From contig NZ_RAIR01000006.1 in NCBI RefSeq assembly GCF_003625485.1, positions 154,350 to 218,349 of the forward strand: a stretch of 64,000 bases of DNA. The letters are read 5' to 3'. Positions 18,791-28,798 of this stretch are shown here, in pieces. The notes under the pieces were generated by a model. That model did not search any database and was not told the origin of the DNA. It saw only the letters and a list, made by a program, of their open reading frames with translations. How positions within the stretch are numbered: the first letter of the stretch is position 1; the number at the start of each line of letters is the position of its first letter. A program made the position numbers and the translations under genes. The DNA is from Butyrivibrio sp. CB08. GTDB lineage: Bacteria > Bacillota > Clostridia > Lachnospirales > Lachnospiraceae.

Positions 18791-21349
18791 ATGGCTGATA
18801 ACAACAACATCAACAACAATGATCTGTCAGATGACGTCTTTGACAAGACAACCACTGACAGAATAAAGGAAGTCGATCTCCAAAAGACCATGGAAGCAGA
18901 CTATATCGATTATGCTATGAGCGTAATCGCATCCCGTGCGCTTCCTGATGTAAGAGACGGTCTTAAGCCAGTACAGAGAAGAATCCTGTACTCAATGATC
19001 GAACTTAACAACGGTCCGGACAAGCCACATCGTAAGTGCGCCCGTATCGTCGGCGATACAATGGGTAAATATCACCCTCATGGTGACAGCTCAATTTACG
19101 GTTCATTGGTAAACATGGCTCAGCCATGGTCCATGAGATATTGTCTTGTAGACGGACATGGTAACTTTGGTTCTGTGGACGGAGATGGCGCAGCTGCCAT
19201 GCGATACACAGAGGCAAGACTTACCAAGATCTCTATGGAGATGATCGCTGATATCGGAAAAGATACAGTAGACTTCGTTCCAAACTTTGATGAGACAGAA
19301 AAAGAGCCTTCAGTACTCCCAAGCCGTTATCCAAACCTTCTGGTTAATGGTACAACCGGTATTGCGGTAGGAATGGCAACAAATATACCTCCTCACAACC
19401 TTCGTGAGGTTGTTAATGCTGTTGTTAAGATGATCGACAACAGAGTTGTTGAAGACAGAGAGACAGAGATCGAAGAGATCCTTGATATCATCAAGGCTCC
19501 AGACTTCCCAACTGGTGGTATCATCCTTGGCACAAGAGGTGCTGAAGAGGCATACAGAACCGGTCGTGGTAAGGTAGTTGTAAGAGCCGTTACAGATATC
19601 GAGCCTATGAGCGGTGGTAAGAACAGAATTGTTGTTACCGAGCTTCCATACCTTGTAAACAAGGCAAACATGATCGCTAAGATCGCTGAGCTTGTTAAGC
19701 TTAAAAAGCTTGATGGCATCACAGCTCTTAGAGATGAGTCAGACAGAGAAGGTATGCGTGTTGTTATTGAGCTTAGAAGCGATGTTAACCCTAACATCAT
19801 GCTCAACAAGCTTTACAAGCACACACAGATGCAGGATTCCTTCGGAATCATCATGCTGGCTCTTGTAAATAACCAGCCAAAGGTTATGAGCATTACTGAG
19901 ATGCTCACTCATTATATCAAGCACCAGGAAGAGGTTGTTACCAGAAGAACCAAGTACGACCTCAACAAGGCAGAAGAGAGAAACCACATCTTAGAGGGTC
20001 TGCTCATTGCCCTTGATAATATCGACGAAGTTATCAAGATCATCAGAGGATCCGAGACAGTAGCTATAGCAAAAGAGCAGTTGATGGGAAGATTTGGACT
20101 TTCCGATGTTCAGGCCCAGGCTATTGTTGATATGAGACTTCGTACTCTCACCGGTTTGGAGAGAGACAAGCTTGAACAGGAGCACGCTGAACTCCTCAAG
20201 AAGATTGAAGAACTCAAGGCTATCCTTGCAGATAGAAAGCTCCTTCTTGGAGTTATCAGAAAAGAGATCATCGAGATCTCTGATAAATACGGCGATGACA
20301 GAAAGTCACAGATAGGCCATGACGACTCTGATATTGATATGGAGGACCTCATCCCTAACGTAAACACTGTAATTGCCATGACAGATCTTGGATACATCAA
20401 GAGAATGTCAATTGACAATTTCAAATCCCAGAACCGCGGTGGTAAGGGAATCAAGGGTATCACAACAATTGAGAACGACTTCGTGGAAGATATCCTTATG
20501 ACCACAACCCATAACTACGTAATGTTCTTTACAAACACAGGAAGAGTGTACAGACTTAAGGCTTACCAGATTCCTGAGGCATCAAGAACATCCCGCGGAA
20601 TGGCAATTGTAAACCTTCTTCAGCTGGCACCAGGAGAGAAGATCTCAGCCATGATCCCTGTTACAGGATTTGAGGATGAGGAGAAATCTCTTTTCATGGT
20701 TACCAAGAAGGGAACAGTTAAGAAGACTCCTATCACAGACTTCTCAAATGTAAGAAAGACAGGACTTGCAGCTATAAGCCTTCGTGATGATGATGAGCTT
20801 ATCGAGGTTAAGACTGTAAAGAAAAATTCTGAAATATTCCTTGTAACCAAGAATGGTATGTGTATCCACTTCGATGAGTCTGATGTACGTTCAACAGGCA
20901 GATCATCAATCGGTGTTCGCGGAATGATGCTTGATGATACAGACGAGATCGTTGGAATGCAGATCGATACTCAGGGAGATTCCCTTCTTATCGTATCTGA
21001 GAACGGATATGGAAAGAGAACAGATCTGACAGAATTCCACAGCCAGTTCAGAGGTGGTAAGGGTGTCAGATGTTACAAGATAACAGAAAAGACTGGAAAT
21101 GTAGTAGGCGTTAAGGCAGTAAACGACGAGAACGAGATCATGATGATCACCAACGCAGGAATCATCATCCAGCTCAGAATGAGCGACATCTCCGTTCACG
21201 GAAGAGTTACATCAGGTGTTAAGATGATCAACCTTGATAAGGGCGTAACCGTAGCCAAGATTGCCAAGGTAAGAGAGAAGATCTCTGACGGTGAAAAAGA
21301 CATCGATAACATCGACGATATTGCTGAAAACGTTGAAGAAGAGTCATAA
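18791..21349 (+). CDS. gyrA: DNA gyrase subunit A
   Basis: DNA cleavage and rejoining subunit of gyrase. The quinolone-resistance region reads [17 protein letters not shown] with the serine and an upstream acidic context intact, and the catalytic tyrosine is in [10 protein letters not shown]. The C-terminal beta-pinwheel repeats include the GyrA-box [14 protein letters not shown], which separates gyrase from topoisomerase IV ParC. It has an Asn-rich N-terminal extension and an acidic C-terminal tail. It lies 34 nt after gyrB; length 852. Confidence 0.98.
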   Translation: MADNNNINNNDLSDDVFDKTTTDRIKEVDLQKTMEADYIDYAMSVIASRALPDVRDGLKPVQRRILYSMIELNNGPDKPHRKCARIVGDTMGKYHPHGDSSIYGSLVNMAQPWSMRYCLVDGHGNFGSVDGDGAAAMRYTEARLTKISMEMIADIGKDTVDFVPNFDETEKEPSVLPSRYPNLLVNGTTGIAVGMATNIPPHNLREVVNAVVKMIDNRVVEDRETEIEEILDIIKAPDFPTGGIILGTRGAEEAYRTGRGKVVVRAVTDIEPMSGGKNRIVVTELPYLVNKANMIAKIAELVKLKKLDGITALRDESDREGMRVVIELRSDVNPNIMLNKLYKHTQMQDSFGIIMLALVNNQPKVMSITEMLTHYIKHQEEVVTRRTKYDLNKAEERNHILEGLLIALDNIDEVIKIIRGSETVAIAKEQLMGRFGLSDVQAQAIVDMRLRTLTGLERDKLEQEHAELLKKIEELKAILADRKLLLGVIRKEIIEISDKYGDDRKSQIGHDDSDIDMEDLIPNVNTVIAMTDLGYIKRMSIDNFKSQNRGGKGIKGITTIENDFVEDILMTTTHNYVMFFTNTGRVYRLKAYQIPEASRTSRGMAIVNLLQLAPGEKISAMIPVTGFEDEEKSLFMVTKKGTVKKTPITDFSNVRKTGLAAISLRDDDELIEVKTVKKNSEIFLVTKNGMCIHFDESDVRSTGRSSIGVRGMMLDDTDEIVGMQIDTQGDSLLIVSENGYGKRTDLTEFHSQFRGGKGVRCYKITEKTGNVVGVKAVNDENEIMMITNAGIIIQLRMSDISVHGRVTSGVKMINLDKGVTVAKIAKVREKISDGEKDIDNIDDIAENVEEES

Positions 21350-21382
21350 GCTTTTTTAACATTCTTGTGGGGTGGAAATCTT

Positions 21383-22837
21383 ATGAACATAGGACTTCTT
21401 GTAACAGAATTTGAAGACAAGGAAGTAAAAAATCTTATCATAGGTGCTGATAAAGCCGCCAGGGACAAAGACATTACCCTGGTCATCCTGCCAGGTAAGT
21501 ATATCCTGTCAGATGACAAGAGCGGCGATAAGCCCTTTGATTACCAGTATAGTGCGCTCTTTGATTATGCCAGATCATCAGACTTTGATGCGCTTATTAT
21601 CGACATCGAGAGAATCGGCTCAAAATCAACGATCCTAAAGAGGGAAGCATTCCTTAAAAAGTTTGAGGGTATACCTGTGCTTACACTGACAGAGCAGGAG
21701 GGATACCCATGCGTCAATCCGGTTGGTGATGTTCAGGAAAAGTCCATGCAGCTTGGCTATGAGGCTGTATGCGATGCAGTATTTTATGTTAAGAACCAGG
21801 TAATCCCACCAGCAGAAGCACCTCAGACCTTCTCATTTGAAGAAGTGCCTGAGTCAGTAATGCTCTCAGTTTTGTCTGAAGTAAGCTATCTTCTTTTCCA
21901 CAAGAAGTATGAGACAGATAAAGCCTATGAGATCTTTACTGGCATCGGACTTAAGAACGGTATCAAGAACAGCGGAGTGCTGCTCTATGACAAGAAAATC
22001 AGAAATACAACCAAGTATCCATGGGAAAAACCTGAGGAGATCTACATAAAGAGCGCTGTTATTGGCGGTCAGGAAGTTAGTTTCTCTGATGGAGACATGC
22101 GCTTAGATACAGACAAGATCATCTCAACTTTCTCAAAGGGGAAGAGAAATACCTTCGTCCTTGGAGATCTGTTCGTTGGTGAAAACCAGATAGGCCTTGT
22201 GATCTCAGAGTATATTGAAGGCGTTGTGGTAGATTACTATTTTGATAACCTGGTTAGCCTTATTACCGGAGTATCAAGGCTTTCACAGATAGAGAGAGAG
22301 CTTGAGAAGACCACAGAAGAGCTCTATGAAGTTCAGGAAGAGCTTGCAAGAGACGACTCAGTTCTTGATCACATTGGAGATCAGGATTATCTTACAGGAG
22401 GTCTTAACAGAAGAGGCTTCTTCGCCAAGGCTTATGACCTTCTGAAAGAGAAGTTCGTAGATGGCAAATATGCTGTAGTTACCTACATCCACATGGAATC
22501 CCTTAAGCAGATCAACACGATGTTTGGTCACGAAGAGGGCGACAGAGCGGTTAAGAGAGTAGCTCAGATTCTTGAAGAAGTATTTGACGGCTGTATCTAC
22601 GGAAGGATTAGAGGCGATGAGTTTGCTGTGATCATGATCGAGGACGAAGAGGGAAGAGCTGAGTCCCTTAGAGAAGAGATGCAGAGTCAGAACGCCAAGC
22701 TTCTTAATGATCCGGGAAGATATATCAACCACCTTCAGTACTCAGTCTGCGAATTCAGTCATGAAGAGAATCTCTCACTTCGTGAGATGCTCAAGGAAAC
22801 AGACGAGAACTTAAAGAGAATAAAAGGTAATTTATAA
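21383..22837 (+). CDS. cytoplasmic GGDEF protein with periplasmic-binding-protein-like sensor domain
   Basis: A 484-residue protein without signal peptide or membrane helix. Residues 1-135 ([18 protein letters not shown] and later [10 protein letters not shown]) resemble the type-1 periplasmic-binding/LacI sugar-sensing fold. A central domain (about 140-300) is unassigned and is followed by a short coiled coil ([16 protein letters not shown]). A C-terminal GGDEF domain starts at [13 protein letters not shown]. The signature reads RGDEF (residues 410-414), and no RxxD inhibitory site is seen in front of it. It is probably a c-di-GMP synthase or a degenerate c-di-GMP sensor. ATG 21383 is preferred over 21365 because GGGGTGGAA precedes it. 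Its stop overlaps the exoA start (TAATG). Confidence 0.8.
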   Translation: MNIGLLVTEFEDKEVKNLIIGADKAARDKDITLVILPGKYILSDDKSGDKPFDYQYSALFDYARSSDFDALIIDIERIGSKSTILKREAFLKKFEGIPVLTLTEQEGYPCVNPVGDVQEKSMQLGYEAVCDAVFYVKNQVIPPAEAPQTFSFEEVPESVMLSVLSEVSYLLFHKKYETDKAYEIFTGIGLKNGIKNSGVLLYDKKIRNTTKYPWEKPEEIYIKSAVIGGQEVSFSDGDMRLDTDKIISTFSKGKRNTFVLGDLFVGENQIGLVISEYIEGVVVDYYFDNLVSLITGVSRLSQIERELEKTTEELYEVQEELARDDSVLDHIGDQDYLTGGLNRRGFFAKAYDLLKEKFVDGKYAVVTYIHMESLKQINTMFGHEEGDRAVKRVAQILEEVFDGCIYGRIRGDEFAVIMIEDEEGRAESLREEMQSQNAKLLNDPGRYINHLQYSVCEFSHEENLSLREMLKETDENLKRIKGNL

Positions 22838-23598
22838 TGGCAAAAAAGCTTGTTTCATGGAATGTAAATGGACTCAGAGCCTGTGTTTCCAAGGGCTGCT
22901 TTGATGAGTTCATGAAAAAAGAAGACCCTGATGTGATCTGCCTTCAGGAGACCAAGCTTCAGGAAGGTCAGATAGAAATGGACCTTCCAGGCTTTGAGCA
23001 GTACTGGAACTACGCAGAGAAAAAGGGATACTCAGGAACAGCTCTTTTTACAAAAGAAAAACCACTTTCCGTGTCCTATGGAATGGGAATTGAAGAGCAC
23101 GACCATGAGGGAAGAGTCATCACTGCAGAATATCCGCAGTACTACCTGGTAACTGTATATGTTCCCAATGCGAAAGAGGACTTATCAAGACTTGAGTACC
23201 GTCAGGTCTGGGAAGACGATTTTCTTGCATTTATCAAAAACCTTGAAAAGAAAAAGCCAGTGATATATTGCGGCGACCTGAACGTAGCCCATAAAGAGAT
23301 AGACCTTAAGAATCCCAAGCCAAACAGAGGACATGCGGGATTTACAGATGAGGAGCGTGCCAAGTTTGACAACGTGGTAGGAGCAGGCCTTGTAGACAGC
23401 TTCCGTCATTTCTATCCTGATCTTGAGGGTGCATACTCATGGTGGTCCTACCGCTTTAATTCAAGAGCCAAGAACGCAGGCTGGCGCATCGACTACTTTG
23501 TAGTATCAGAAAGCTATATGAAAAATGTGGAGGATGCTAAGATCTATGCAGATGCTCTTGGTTCCGATCACTGCCCGGTTGGTCTGATACTTAAATAA
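22837..23598 (+). CDS. exoA: exodeoxyribonuclease III / AP endonuclease
   Basis: Mg-dependent AP endonuclease/3'-5' exonuclease of the ExoIII/APE1 family, acting in base-excision repair. Motifs in order: [10 protein letters not shown] (residues 6-15), [36 protein letters not shown], the conserved substrate-binding [20 protein letters not shown] and the catalytic SDHCPV near the C-terminus. The 253-residue length is normal. The start overlaps the GGDEF gene stop by one base, and a bidirectional terminator follows. Confidence 0.96.
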   Translation: MAKKLVSWNVNGLRACVSKGCFDEFMKKEDPDVICLQETKLQEGQIEMDLPGFEQYWNYAEKKGYSGTALFTKEKPLSVSYGMGIEEHDHEGRVITAEYPQYYLVTVYVPNAKEDLSRLEYRQVWEDDFLAFIKNLEKKKPVIYCGDLNVAHKEIDLKNPKPNRGHAGFTDEERAKFDNVVGAGLVDSFRHFYPDLEGAYSWWSYRFNSRAKNAGWRIDYFVVSESYMKNVEDAKIYADALGSDHCPVGLILK

Positions 23599-23610
23599 TC
23601 TGTCAAAATA

Positions 23611-23648
23611 AAAAGGCTGAGATATTAGGATATCTCAGCCCTGTTTTT
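23611..23648 (+). terminator. bidirectional terminator between exoA and hydrolase
   Basis: An 11-bp perfect stem (GGCTGAGATAT at 23615-23625, complement at 23630-23640) with a 4-nt loop lies in front of CTGTTTTTT. On the minus strand an A-tract upstream gives a matching T-run, so it serves both convergent genes. Confidence 0.9.
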
Positions 23649-24568
23649 TAGAGAATCTTGTTTATAAAGCTGTCCACCTTAAGCCAGTAGTTGGTTGGAT
23701 CTTTAACTACTCCTTCAATGTGGGCTGCGCCAAGGATCATGCAGTACTGCTTCTTGCAGCTAGCTGCTTCATACAGCCTTGAACACATGTGAGGATCAAT
23801 AAATCTGTCATCATCGCCATGGATAAAGAGAGTTGGTGTCTCAGATTTTTCCACAGCCTTGATTGGAGTGACATCGTTGATATCATAGCCTGCGCGAAGA
23901 TAGATGATAGCGCGGGAAACTGCAAGAGCAATTGGTGTTGGAAGGAAAGATCCAGGGAAGCTCTTGTAGGTTGCAGCAAACTGCTCGCGAAGTGTTGAGT
24001 AGGAGCTGTCTGCGATGGCGCCCTTTACATTTTCCGGAAGGTGCTCGCCTGTAGTAAGAAGCGTTGTGGCAGCGCCCATGGACATTCCGTGGAGGATTAT
24101 CTTAGCCTCCTTGTCCTTTTTGATCAACCAGTAGATCCACTCCATGATGTCGAGCCTGTCATCGAGACCATAGCCAATGTAGTCTCCTTCGCTCTCTCCA
24201 AAGCCCCTAAGATCTGGAAGAAGACAGTTAAAGCCTTTTTCAAGATAGTGCTTGGCGTAAATACCGTTGGATTCGTGGTTATCCCAGATGCCGTGGATAA
24301 GGATCACGTAGTTGTGAGACTCATCTGCTGCAGGAATGTAGCTTGCATGGAGCCTTATCTGATCAATAGCTTCAATGAACACATCCTGTCTTGAAACGTG
24401 ATTTCTGACAAACCTGCGACCCTCAGTGATAGCCGGGTCAAAGTCGTTTGCACCATGATGTTCATGGGGTTTTGTTGAAATCTTATAGATGTAATCTGAG
24501 AAGGCATAAACACCGCCAAAGAGAGCGGTAAATATACCGAGTTTTAGAAATGTATTTTTCTTACTCAT
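23648..24568 (-). CDS. alpha/beta hydrolase with N-terminal membrane anchor
   Basis: A 306-residue protein with an N-terminal hydrophobic segment (residues 9-28), followed by an alpha/beta hydrolase domain. The HGIWDNHESNG oxyanion loop is near residue 93, the nucleophile elbow HGMSMGAATTLLT near 170, the acid in FIHGDDDRFIDP and the histidine in AAHIEG. It resembles the BEM46/YqkD-like group of membrane-anchored serine hydrolases. The substrate cannot be predicted. It is a monocistronic minus-strand gene sharing a terminator with exoA. Confidence 0.85.
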   Translation of the reverse strand: MSKKNTFLKLGIFTALFGGVYAFSDYIYKISTKPHEHHGANDFDPAITEGRRFVRNHVSRQDVFIEAIDQIRLHASYIPAADESHNYVILIHGIWDNHESNGIYAKHYLEKGFNCLLPDLRGFGESEGDYIGYGLDDRLDIMEWIYWLIKKDKEAKIILHGMSMGAATTLLTTGEHLPENVKGAIADSSYSTLREQFAATYKSFPGSFLPTPIALAVSRAIIYLRAGYDINDVTPIKAVEKSETPTLFIHGDDDRFIDPHMCSRLYEAASCKKQYCMILGAAHIEGVVKDPTNYWLKVDSFINKIL

Positions 24569-24603
24569 GAAAAAGTCCCTATTCTTCCTGTAAATTTAAA
24601 TAT

Positions 24604-24632
24604 ATATTAACATTTTTTACTATCACTAACAA
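24604..24632 (-). promoter_or_regulatory. promoter of the alpha/beta hydrolase gene
   Basis: Minus-strand TTGTTA (24627-24632), 17-bp spacer, TAATAT (24604-24609) with a TG one base upstream (extended -10). It overlaps the divergent promoter of the MBOAT gene. Confidence 0.7.
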
Positions 24633-24645
24633 ATTATGATATACT
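24616..24645 (+). promoter_or_regulatory. promoter of the MBOAT gene
   Basis: Extended -10 TGATATACT (hexamer 24640-24645) with a weak TTTACT -35 at 24616-24621. The -35 parts of the two divergent promoters overlap. Confidence 0.7.
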
Positions 24646-24675
24646 CTTTTCGAGTTTTAAACGTGGAGACGGATA

Positions 24676-26205
24676 ATGGGTTTTAATTCCTTTAATTTTA
24701 TACTCCTGTTTTTGCCAATTCTCCTGGTGGTCTGGCATCTTCTGAACAGGTCAAAAAAGTATATCCTGGCAGATATTTTTCTGACAGGAATGTCGCTGTA
24801 CTACTATTACACCTTTGGAATCTCATTCCTGGTGATCCTGCTTGTGAGCATTGCTGTTAACTACGCTCTTAGTCTTGTGATAGACAAAGCGCCTGGATCA
24901 GCTAAGGCCGTAAAGGTGATAGGCGTACTCTTTAATCTTTCACTTCTTTTCTACTACAAATATCTTGGATTTTTCATGGACAATGTAAGCGCCGTGACAG
25001 GTGCAGACTCTTTTACCAAAGAGATCCTTATGCCCATCGGTATCAGCTTTTTTACCTTTGGTCAGATCTCTTTTATTGTGGACAGAGCAAATGGAGAGGC
25101 CAAAGACTACTCATTCCTTGAGTATATCCTCTATACAGCTTACTTCCCTAAGCTGATCCAGGGTCCCATCGCATTCCACAAGGAGATGATAGATCAGTTC
25201 AGACAAAAGAGCCTTAGGCGCTTTGACACTGAGCGCTTCACCAAGGGCCTTATGAGCTTTATCATCGGACTTGGCAAAAAAGCAATTCTTGCTGACACCC
25301 TTGCAAAAGCAGTAAACTACGGCTTTATGAACACCTATTCGCTGGATACTCTGACAGTTATCATGGTAATGCTGGCTTATACCTTCCAGATCTACCTTGA
25401 TTTTTCAGGATACTGTGACATGGCTGGTGGTGTGAGCCTTATGCTTGGCTATGAACTTCCAGTCAATTTCAATTCCCCATACAAGGCTGCAACCTCAAAA
25501 GAGCTGTGGCAGAGATGGCACATGACTCTCTCCAGGTTCTTTATCAAGTACGTTTACATCCCTTTTGGAGGCAGCAGAAAAGGGAAAGCAAGAACTGTGA
25601 TCAACGTCCTTATCGTATTTGTTCTTAGCGGTTTATGGCACGGCGCAGGCTGGACATATATCTGCTGGGGCCTTATGCAGGGACTTCTTGTAGTGTGGGA
25701 TGACCTTGGAATCGTTGGAGTTAAGCCATCTGTAGATGCTGAGAATTCTGCAAAGAAGCCAAGGTATCTTCTCAGGGAAAAGCCTCTTTTGATGATACCA
25801 AGAGCTCTTTCCAACGCCCTGACATTTCTTATGTTTGTGATTTCTCTTATTTTCTTCAGATCTCAGGATATGGCTTATGCTATTGCCATGTTTAAGAGAG
25901 CATTCTACTGGACTTATCCGGGATTCATTTTCAGGACCGCATCCAAGCTTGAGATCGGAGAGAACTATATTTTGAGACAGCTCTTTTTACGTGGGGGACT
26001 GCCTGGCGGTGAGAACATGGCTTACCTTATCACCATGATCGTTCTCCTTGCTGTCAGCGGATTTATCATGACAAGAAAGAACACCAGGGAAATACTAGAG
26101 ACCACAAAGTTTAGTACAAAGACAGCTCTTGGCCTTGCGATAGTTTTTGTATGGTCCTTTATTTCTCTTTCTAACGTGAGCACATTTATCTATTTCCAGT
26201 ACTGA
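24676..26205 (+). CDS. MBOAT family O-acyltransferase (AlgI/PatA-like)
   Basis: Integral membrane protein of 509 residues with about 10-12 transmembrane helices. It carries the MBOAT features GISFFTFGQISFIVDRA, the FPKLIQGPI segment, the RWHMTLSRFF motif and the catalytic histidine in FVLSGLWHGAGWTYI. Such proteins move acyl groups across the membrane onto extracellular polysaccharide. No dltA or dltC is present, so exopolysaccharide or peptidoglycan O-acetylation is more likely than D-alanylation. The next gene, 12 nt downstream, encodes an SGNH-like membrane-anchored partner, the usual AlgI plus AlgJ/X arrangement. Confidence 0.9.
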   Translation: MGFNSFNFILLFLPILLVVWHLLNRSKKYILADIFLTGMSLYYYYTFGISFLVILLVSIAVNYALSLVIDKAPGSAKAVKVIGVLFNLSLLFYYKYLGFFMDNVSAVTGADSFTKEILMPIGISFFTFGQISFIVDRANGEAKDYSFLEYILYTAYFPKLIQGPIAFHKEMIDQFRQKSLRRFDTERFTKGLMSFIIGLGKKAILADTLAKAVNYGFMNTYSLDTLTVIMVMLAYTFQIYLDFSGYCDMAGGVSLMLGYELPVNFNSPYKAATSKELWQRWHMTLSRFFIKYVYIPFGGSRKGKARTVINVLIVFVLSGLWHGAGWTYICWGLMQGLLVVWDDLGIVGVKPSVDAENSAKKPRYLLREKPLLMIPRALSNALTFLMFVISLIFFRSQDMAYAIAMFKRAFYWTYPGFIFRTASKLEIGENYILRQLFLRGGLPGGENMAYLITMIVLLAVSGFIMTRKNTREILETTKFSTKTALGLAIVFVWSFISLSNVSTFIYFQY

Positions 26206-26217
26206 TGAGAGTTTAAT

Positions 26218-27315
26218 ATGGCAAAAGAAAACACGGCTTCCAATTTCATAAAACGGCTATTTGCCATTATCCTGGCACTTTTAGTGCTGATAGCTGGGAT
26301 AGTGTTTGTTTTCGACCCCTTTTACCACTACCACAAGCCATGGTTTGGTCTTAAGGCGGTCCTTAATGACAAGGAGTATCAGTGCATTGGAACATTAAAG
26401 CATTTTGACTACGACGCTCTTATCGTTGGATCTTCAGTAATGGAGAACAACGACAATTCATGGTACAACGATGCTTACGGCGTAACATCCATCAAGGCCA
26501 TAAGGTCCTATGGCGCTACAGCGGATCTGTGCTATCTCATGGATGCAGCATTCAAGGACCACGACATTAAGTATGTGTTTTATAACATCGACCCTTCCTC
26601 CCTTAGCCAGCAGGCGGTTACGACCTATGAATCAACAGGCTGTCCCATGTATCTTTACGACAACAATCCTTTTAACGATATAGAGTATCTGTTCAACAAG
26701 GATGTACTGTTTGAGAAGATCCCATATCAGGTGGCAAACTCTTTTATGGGAGACTATGATGAGAATCTGTCCTACAACTGGGCCAAGTGGAAGAGCTTTG
26801 GACCAGAGATGGCCCTTGGACTGTATCATAGGTCCAGGGAAGTAACAGATATGATGGACGAATCTGTCTACGATGAGCAGCTTTCAGATAACATTGACCT
26901 GCTTGTTTCTGAGGTGGAAGCTCACCCGGAGACCCAGTTCATCTTTTTCTATCCATCATACTCAATGCTGTGGTGGGATATGAGCTACAGAGCTGGCGAA
27001 ACAGATGCTGTGATCCACTGTGAAAAAGAGATGACAAAGGCCCTCCTTGGCCATGAAAACGCGCGGGTTTTCTGCTTCCAGTCTGAGGAAGAAGTCATCA
27101 CAAACCTTGATAACTACATGGATACCATTCATTTCTCACCTGAGATCAACAAGAGGATGCTGGACCATATCCTTGCCGGGGAGTATGAGCTTACCATGGA
27201 CAACTACGAGGAAGAGCTGGATAAGGTAAAGGCATTTTCAGATAAAGTGCAGAATGAGCTCATCGGATACTACGAGGACAATGACCTTTTGAACTACGCA
27301 AACGAGTGGGAATAG
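26218..27315 (+). CDS. membrane-anchored SGNH/AlgJ-like protein, partner of the MBOAT acyltransferase
   Basis: A 365-residue protein with one N-terminal signal-anchor helix (about residues 14-34, LFAIILALLVLIAGIVFVF). An extracellular domain follows with a block-I-like DALIVGSSVMENN near residue 75 and a late DxxH in YMDTIHFSPEINKRML, the layout of SGNH/GDSL-fold O-acetyl transfer partners. The C-terminal about 40 residues are acidic. It directly follows the MBOAT gene, so a role in the last step of polysaccharide acylation is likely. Sequence similarity to AlgJ itself is weak; the fold call is an inference from two motifs and context. Confidence 0.65.
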   Translation: MAKENTASNFIKRLFAIILALLVLIAGIVFVFDPFYHYHKPWFGLKAVLNDKEYQCIGTLKHFDYDALIVGSSVMENNDNSWYNDAYGVTSIKAIRSYGATADLCYLMDAAFKDHDIKYVFYNIDPSSLSQQAVTTYESTGCPMYLYDNNPFNDIEYLFNKDVLFEKIPYQVANSFMGDYDENLSYNWAKWKSFGPEMALGLYHRSREVTDMMDESVYDEQLSDNIDLLVSEVEAHPETQFIFFYPSYSMLWWDMSYRAGETDAVIHCEKEMTKALLGHENARVFCFQSEEEVITNLDNYMDTIHFSPEINKRMLDHILAGEYELTMDNYEEELDKVKAFSDKVQNELIGYYEDNDLLNYANEWE

Positions 27316-27320
27316 CTCTT

Positions 27321-27349
27321 TTTACATAAACTAAAAAATGTTATATTAT
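27321..27349 (+). promoter_or_regulatory. murG promoter
   Basis: TTTACA (27321-27326), 17-bp spacer, TATTAT (27344-27349), about 39 nt before the GTG start. Confidence 0.7.
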
Positions 27350-27387
27350 ATTAAACTGCAATTAAAGTTACAAAGAAGGTAATAAAC

Positions 27388-28467
27388 GTGAGCGAAACAG
27401 CTACAAAGAAAATTGTTCTTACAGGCGGCGGAAGCGCAGGACATGTAACACCTAACATCGCCCTGATCCCAGCCCTCAAGAACGCGGGATTTGAAATTTA
27501 CTATATTGGATCCTACAACGGAATCGAGAAGAGGCTTATTGAGGACTACAATATTCCATACTTTGGAATAGCCACAGGTAAGCTCAGGAGATACTTTGAT
27601 CCCAAGAATTTCTCAGATCCTTTCAGGGTTATGAAGGGATTTTCCGAGGCGAGGAAGCTCCTTAAGAAGATAAATCCAGACATTATTTTCTCAAAGGGCG
27701 GATATGTAAGCGTTCCAGTTGTAAGAGCAGCAAGCTTTTTAAAGATCCCATACATTGTTCATGAGTCAGATATGACCCCGGGTCTTGCCAACAAGCTCAG
27801 CATGACGGGCGCAAGGAAGATCTGCTGCAACTTCCCAGAGACAATGAGGATACTTCCAGCAGAGAAGGCAGTACTTACAGGAACACCAATAAGAGAAGAG
27901 CTTGGAATGGGCTCAAGGGAAGCAGGCAAGAAGCTCTGCGGATTTGAAGATGACAAGCCAATCCTTATGGTAATTGGTGGAAGCCTTGGTGCACAGTCAG
28001 TTAACGAGACAGTAAGGTACGCACTTCCAAGACTTCTTCCTCATTTCAACGTGGTACATATCTGTGGAAAAGAGAAGATGGACAACCTTAAGCTCTCTGT
28101 TCCAGGATACAAGCAGTTTGAATACGTTAAGAACGAGTTAAAAGATATATTTGCCATGGCGGACATGGTTGTTTCAAGAGCAGGAGCCAACTCAATCTGT
28201 GAGCTTTTAGCTCTTAAAAAGCCAAACATCCTGATCCCGCTTTCAACCAAGTCAAGTCGCGGAGACCAGATGCTTAATGCCAGAAGTTTTGAGCAGCAGG
28301 GCTTTTCAATGGTTATCGACAACGACGACCTTGATGAGGATATCCTTGTAGAGACAATTGATGAGCTCTATAACAACAGGGAAAAGTTCGTGGAAGCCAT
28401 GAGCAAGAGTAATCTTCACAGTGCAACTGACACCATTGTCAAGATCATCTGCGAAGAAATTCAGTAA
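27388..28467 (+). CDS. murG: undecaprenyl-PP-MurNAc-pentapeptide N-acetylglucosaminyltransferase
   Basis: GT-B glycosyltransferase that turns lipid I into lipid II on the inner membrane face. The glycine-rich loop TGGGSAGHVTPNIAL is at residues 12-26. The KGGYVSVPVV and HESDMTPGLANK segments and the second loop GGSLGAQSVNE near residue 193 are present. The donor-binding RAGANSICELLALKKPNILIP lies near 270. Start is GTG (27388) with AGAAGG upstream; no better ATG exists. Unusually it stands outside a dcw cluster, with a TSCPD-domain gene 16 nt downstream. Confidence 0.96.
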   Translation: MSETATKKIVLTGGGSAGHVTPNIALIPALKNAGFEIYYIGSYNGIEKRLIEDYNIPYFGIATGKLRRYFDPKNFSDPFRVMKGFSEARKLLKKINPDIIFSKGGYVSVPVVRAASFLKIPYIVHESDMTPGLANKLSMTGARKICCNFPETMRILPAEKAVLTGTPIREELGMGSREAGKKLCGFEDDKPILMVIGGSLGAQSVNETVRYALPRLLPHFNVVHICGKEKMDNLKLSVPGYKQFEYVKNELKDIFAMADMVVSRAGANSICELLALKKPNILIPLSTKSSRGDQMLNARSFEQQGFSMVIDNDDLDEDILVETIDELYNNREKFVEAMSKSNLHSATDTIVKIICEEIQ

Positions 28468-28483
28468 AATTGGAGTAAAAACA

Positions 28484-28726
28484 ATGATATATAAGACAAA
28501 AGGAACCTGTTCCACACAGATAGACCTTGATGTGGTTGATGGAATTGTAAGAAACGTCAAGTTCACTAACGGATGTAACGGAAACCTTCAGGGAATCAGC
28601 AAGCTGGTTGAAGGCATGAAGGCAGAGGATGCAATTAGTAAGCTTCGCGGAATAAAATGCGGATTTAAGAACACATCCTGTCCTGATCAGCTTTCATACG
28701 CTATCGAGCAGGCAATGAACAGTTGA
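28484..28726 (+). CDS. TSCPD-domain protein, TIGR03905-like
   Basis: Small 80-residue protein with four cysteines. It carries KGTCSTQIDLD, TNGCNGNLQGISKL and the family name motif NTSCPDQLSYAI near the C-terminus. TSCPD domains also occur at the end of class II ribonucleotide reductases and probably bind a metal; the free-standing form has no proven role. The ATG at 28484 is preferred because GGAG lies 8 nt before it. It probably shares the murG transcript and ends at a strong terminator. Confidence 0.85.
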   Translation: MIYKTKGTCSTQIDLDVVDGIVRNVKFTNGCNGNLQGISKLVEGMKAEDAISKLRGIKCGFKNTSCPDQLSYAIEQAMNS

Positions 28727-28749
28727 GAAGTTTAATACACAGCATAGAA

Positions 28750-28788
28750 AAGGCGCTGCACATCGTCTTGTGCAACGCCTTATTTTTT
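28750..28788 (+). terminator. terminator after murG-TSCPD operon
   Basis: A 13-bp stem (28750-28762 with 28769-28781, one C/A mismatch) with a 6-nt loop, then TATTTTTTT. It lies between convergent genes and could also act weakly for the rubrerythrin gene. Confidence 0.88.
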
Positions 28789-28798
28789 TATCTTATAA

